Shown piece after piece: positions 62,659 to 64,000 of a stretch of 64,000 nt of DNA (the first letter of the stretch is position 1; every line of letters begins with the position of its first letter). Below the pieces are notes generated by a model. It worked only from the letters and a program-made list of their open reading frames with translations, was not told the origin of the DNA and made no database searches. The stretch spans positions 1-64,000 of the forward strand of contig WTCE01000023.1 in assembly GCA_013138735.1 (NCBI GenBank). The letters are read 5' to 3'. The stretch is from Crocinitomix sp. GTDB taxonomy: Bacteria > Bacteroidota > Bacteroidia > Flavobacteriales_D > Crocinitomicaceae. The translations under genes were made by a program, and so were the position numbers.

Positions 62659-64000
62659 TTACTTGACTACAGTAACGTGCCCGTGAAATTCGAGTTTTTT
62701 ATCTGTAGCGATTTCTGCCGTTGTGATATGCCAGATATAGACCCCATCTTGAACGAGTTCTCCTCCATATGTTCCATTCCAGCCTGTTGCCAAATTGTAT
62801 GACTCAAACATTTTTTCTCCCCATCTATTGTAAATCGTGAGGTGATAATCGTAAATATCGATCCCTGTAAAATAAGGTTTAAACACTTCATTGAATGTGT
62901 CGCCATCTGGTGTAATCGCATTTGGAACAAAAATTAACTGCTCTTGATTTATGGTAATGCTTTTAGTAATTGTATCCGTACAACCATTAACCGTAACAGC
63001 AATTAACGTAACATTATAAGTTCCTTCTACTTCAGGGAAAATAAAGGAAGGATTTTGATCTGTAGAATTTCCAAAGCCACCAAAATTCCATATCCATGCA
63101 TCTGCATTGATAGAATAATCGGTGAAATCAACCTCAGAATCAAGCGTTGATGGATTTAGTGGATCAAAGATGAAGTTTGCCGTTGGCAATTCATAGACTT
63201 CAATAAAATCATAATACACTGCTGTATTAGAACATCCATTTGCATCTGTCACCGTTAAACTCACGTCATAGGTTCCTGCAATATCATACGTATGACTTAC
63301 GCCACCACAAACAGTCGAAGTCGCTCCATCACCAAAATTCCATTCGCAACTTACTCCAACATCCCCAGTATTCGTAAAAATAGCCTCAAGAGGTGAACAA
63401 TGTGCATTTTCATTCACAGTAAACGTTACCACAGGAAGCGGAGTTACGATTACATCAAATGTAGCAGCATCACCACAACCATCTACTATTGTATTGGTGA
63501 TAGTATGCGTGCCAACACCTGCAACAGCAGGATTAAAGACCCCACCAACTACTCCTGGCCCGGTAAACGTTCCAATATCTACAGCATCTAAAGTCACTGG
63601 ATCATCATTAATACATAATGGTCCAAATGGAATGATTGTAGCATCCCCTTCAGTCGCTCCTGGGTTAACTGTCAAAGTGCTTGTATACTGACAACCATTT
63701 TCATCCTCAACACAAATTTCATAATCACCCGCACAAAGATCCGCAAACGCACCTAAGACAGCTGTAGTTGCACAGGCATCAATACTATAAGTAAAAGCAC
63801 CTGTTCCACCAGCCCCATCTAAATTGATTGTTCCAATACAATCTCCAAGACAAACTTCATGTGTTATAATTTCAGCCACAACAATTGGTTCTGGTTCGAT
63901 CAATGAAATAATAATTGATGCTTCACAACCATTGTCATCCATCACAATAAAGGTATAATCACCAGCTACCAAATCGGTAAATACAGTTGCATCACCAAAA
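62659..64000 (-). CDS. Partial large type B T9SS protein with PKD domains
   Basis: The frame runs off the right edge of the window, so the N-terminus is missing; about 447 residues are visible. It contains SprB-type repeats (EVCLGDCIGTINLDGAGG), two PKD-like domains (CEWNFGDGATSTVCGGVSHTYDIAGTYDVSL and DAWIWNFGGFGNSTDQNPSFIFPEVEGTYNVTLIAV) and the gliding-motility-associated C-terminal domain (IFVPNAITPDGDTFNEVFKPY ... HGHVTVVK). It lies 142 bases before the preceding type B gene on the same strand; the two could share a transcript. Confidence 0.9.
   Translation of the reverse strand, partial: FGDATVFTDLVAGDYTFIVMDDNGCEASIIISLIEPEPIVVAEIITHEVCLGDCIGTINLDGAGGTGAFTYSIDACATTAVLGAFADLCAGDYEICVEDENGCQYTSTLTVNPGATEGDATIIPFGPLCINDDPVTLDAVDIGTFTGPGVVGGVFNPAVAGVGTHTITNTIVDGCGDAATFDVIVTPLPVVTFTVNENAHCSPLEAIFTNTGDVGVSCEWNFGDGATSTVCGGVSHTYDIAGTYDVSLTVTDANGCSNTAVYYDFIEVYELPTANFIFDPLNPSTLDSEVDFTDYSINADAWIWNFGGFGNSTDQNPSFIFPEVEGTYNVTLIAVTVNGCTDTITKSITINQEQLIFVPNAITPDGDTFNEVFKPYFTGIDIYDYHLTIYNRWGEKMFESYNLATGWNGTYGGELVQDGVYIWHITTAEIATDKKLEFHGHVTVVK

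Overview
The window is AT-rich chromosomal DNA from a member of the Bacteroidota, most likely the Flavobacteriales. The evidence is: secreted proteins carrying type IX secretion (T9SS) C-terminal sorting domains of both type A and type B, repeated promoter elements of the form TAnnTTTG, separate N- and C-half transketolase genes, a long NusB, and the order leucine dehydrogenase-nusB-DUF1573-yajC. No tRNA, rRNA, CRISPR array, prophage or intact insertion sequence was seen.

Layout. 1-3.7 kb: a large type B T9SS protein with a small secreted coiled-coil protein upstream, both on the minus strand. 3.9-7.2 kb: the two transketolase halves with a von Willebrand factor A gene between them. 7.2-9.0 kb: an ECF sigma factor, a one-TM probable anti-sigma and a Spy/CpxP-like periplasmic protein. 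9.1-10.3 kb: a class III aminotransferase. 10.3-17.3 kb: a five-gene minus-strand envelope cluster (repeat protein, DUF819 membrane protein, DUF1573-type protein, DUF6702-like protein, M1 peptidase). 17.4-24.3 kb: a double glyoxalase-fold protein, small membrane proteins, aroC, a phosphohexomutase, a LuxC-like acyl-CoA reductase divergent from a ferredoxin, and a ComB-like phosphatase. 24.4-31.8 kb: three small lipoproteins and a giant alpha-2-macroglobulin lipoprotein. 31.8-32.6 kb: a gene-free stretch with a decayed T9SS sorting domain and a probable dispersed repeat. 32.6-39.7 kb: a zinc-ribbon protein, a membrane transglutaminase-like protein, 3-hydroxybutyryl-CoA dehydrogenase and a 1420-residue TPR/PAS/GAF/SpoIIE signalling protein. 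39.8-41.0 kb: rpsF-rpsR-rplI. 41.2-47.3 kb: an M43 metalloprotease, a WG-repeat protein, a lipoprotein and dnaX, which is split between two frames. 47.5-52.6 kb: three tandem paralogous T9SS cargo proteins. 53-56 kb: yajC, DUF1573, nusB and leucine dehydrogenase. 56-59.1 kb: an ABC exporter, a SpoU-type RNA methylase and ttcA, overlapping head to tail. 59.3-64 kb: a lipoprotein and two further type B T9SS proteins, the last running off the window.

Much of the window is devoted to the cell envelope and surface. At least eight intact or partial T9SS cargo genes, many lipoproteins, an A2M protease trap, two DUF1573 proteins and an envelope-stress-like sigma module sit among housekeeping genes. 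The points most worth a second look are the frame-split dnaX, the VWA gene inside the transketolase operon, the tandem T9SS triplet with a duplicated upstream element, a T9SS-domain pseudogene, two short unannotated coupled ORFs, candidate leaderless promoters, and families of intergenic repeats.
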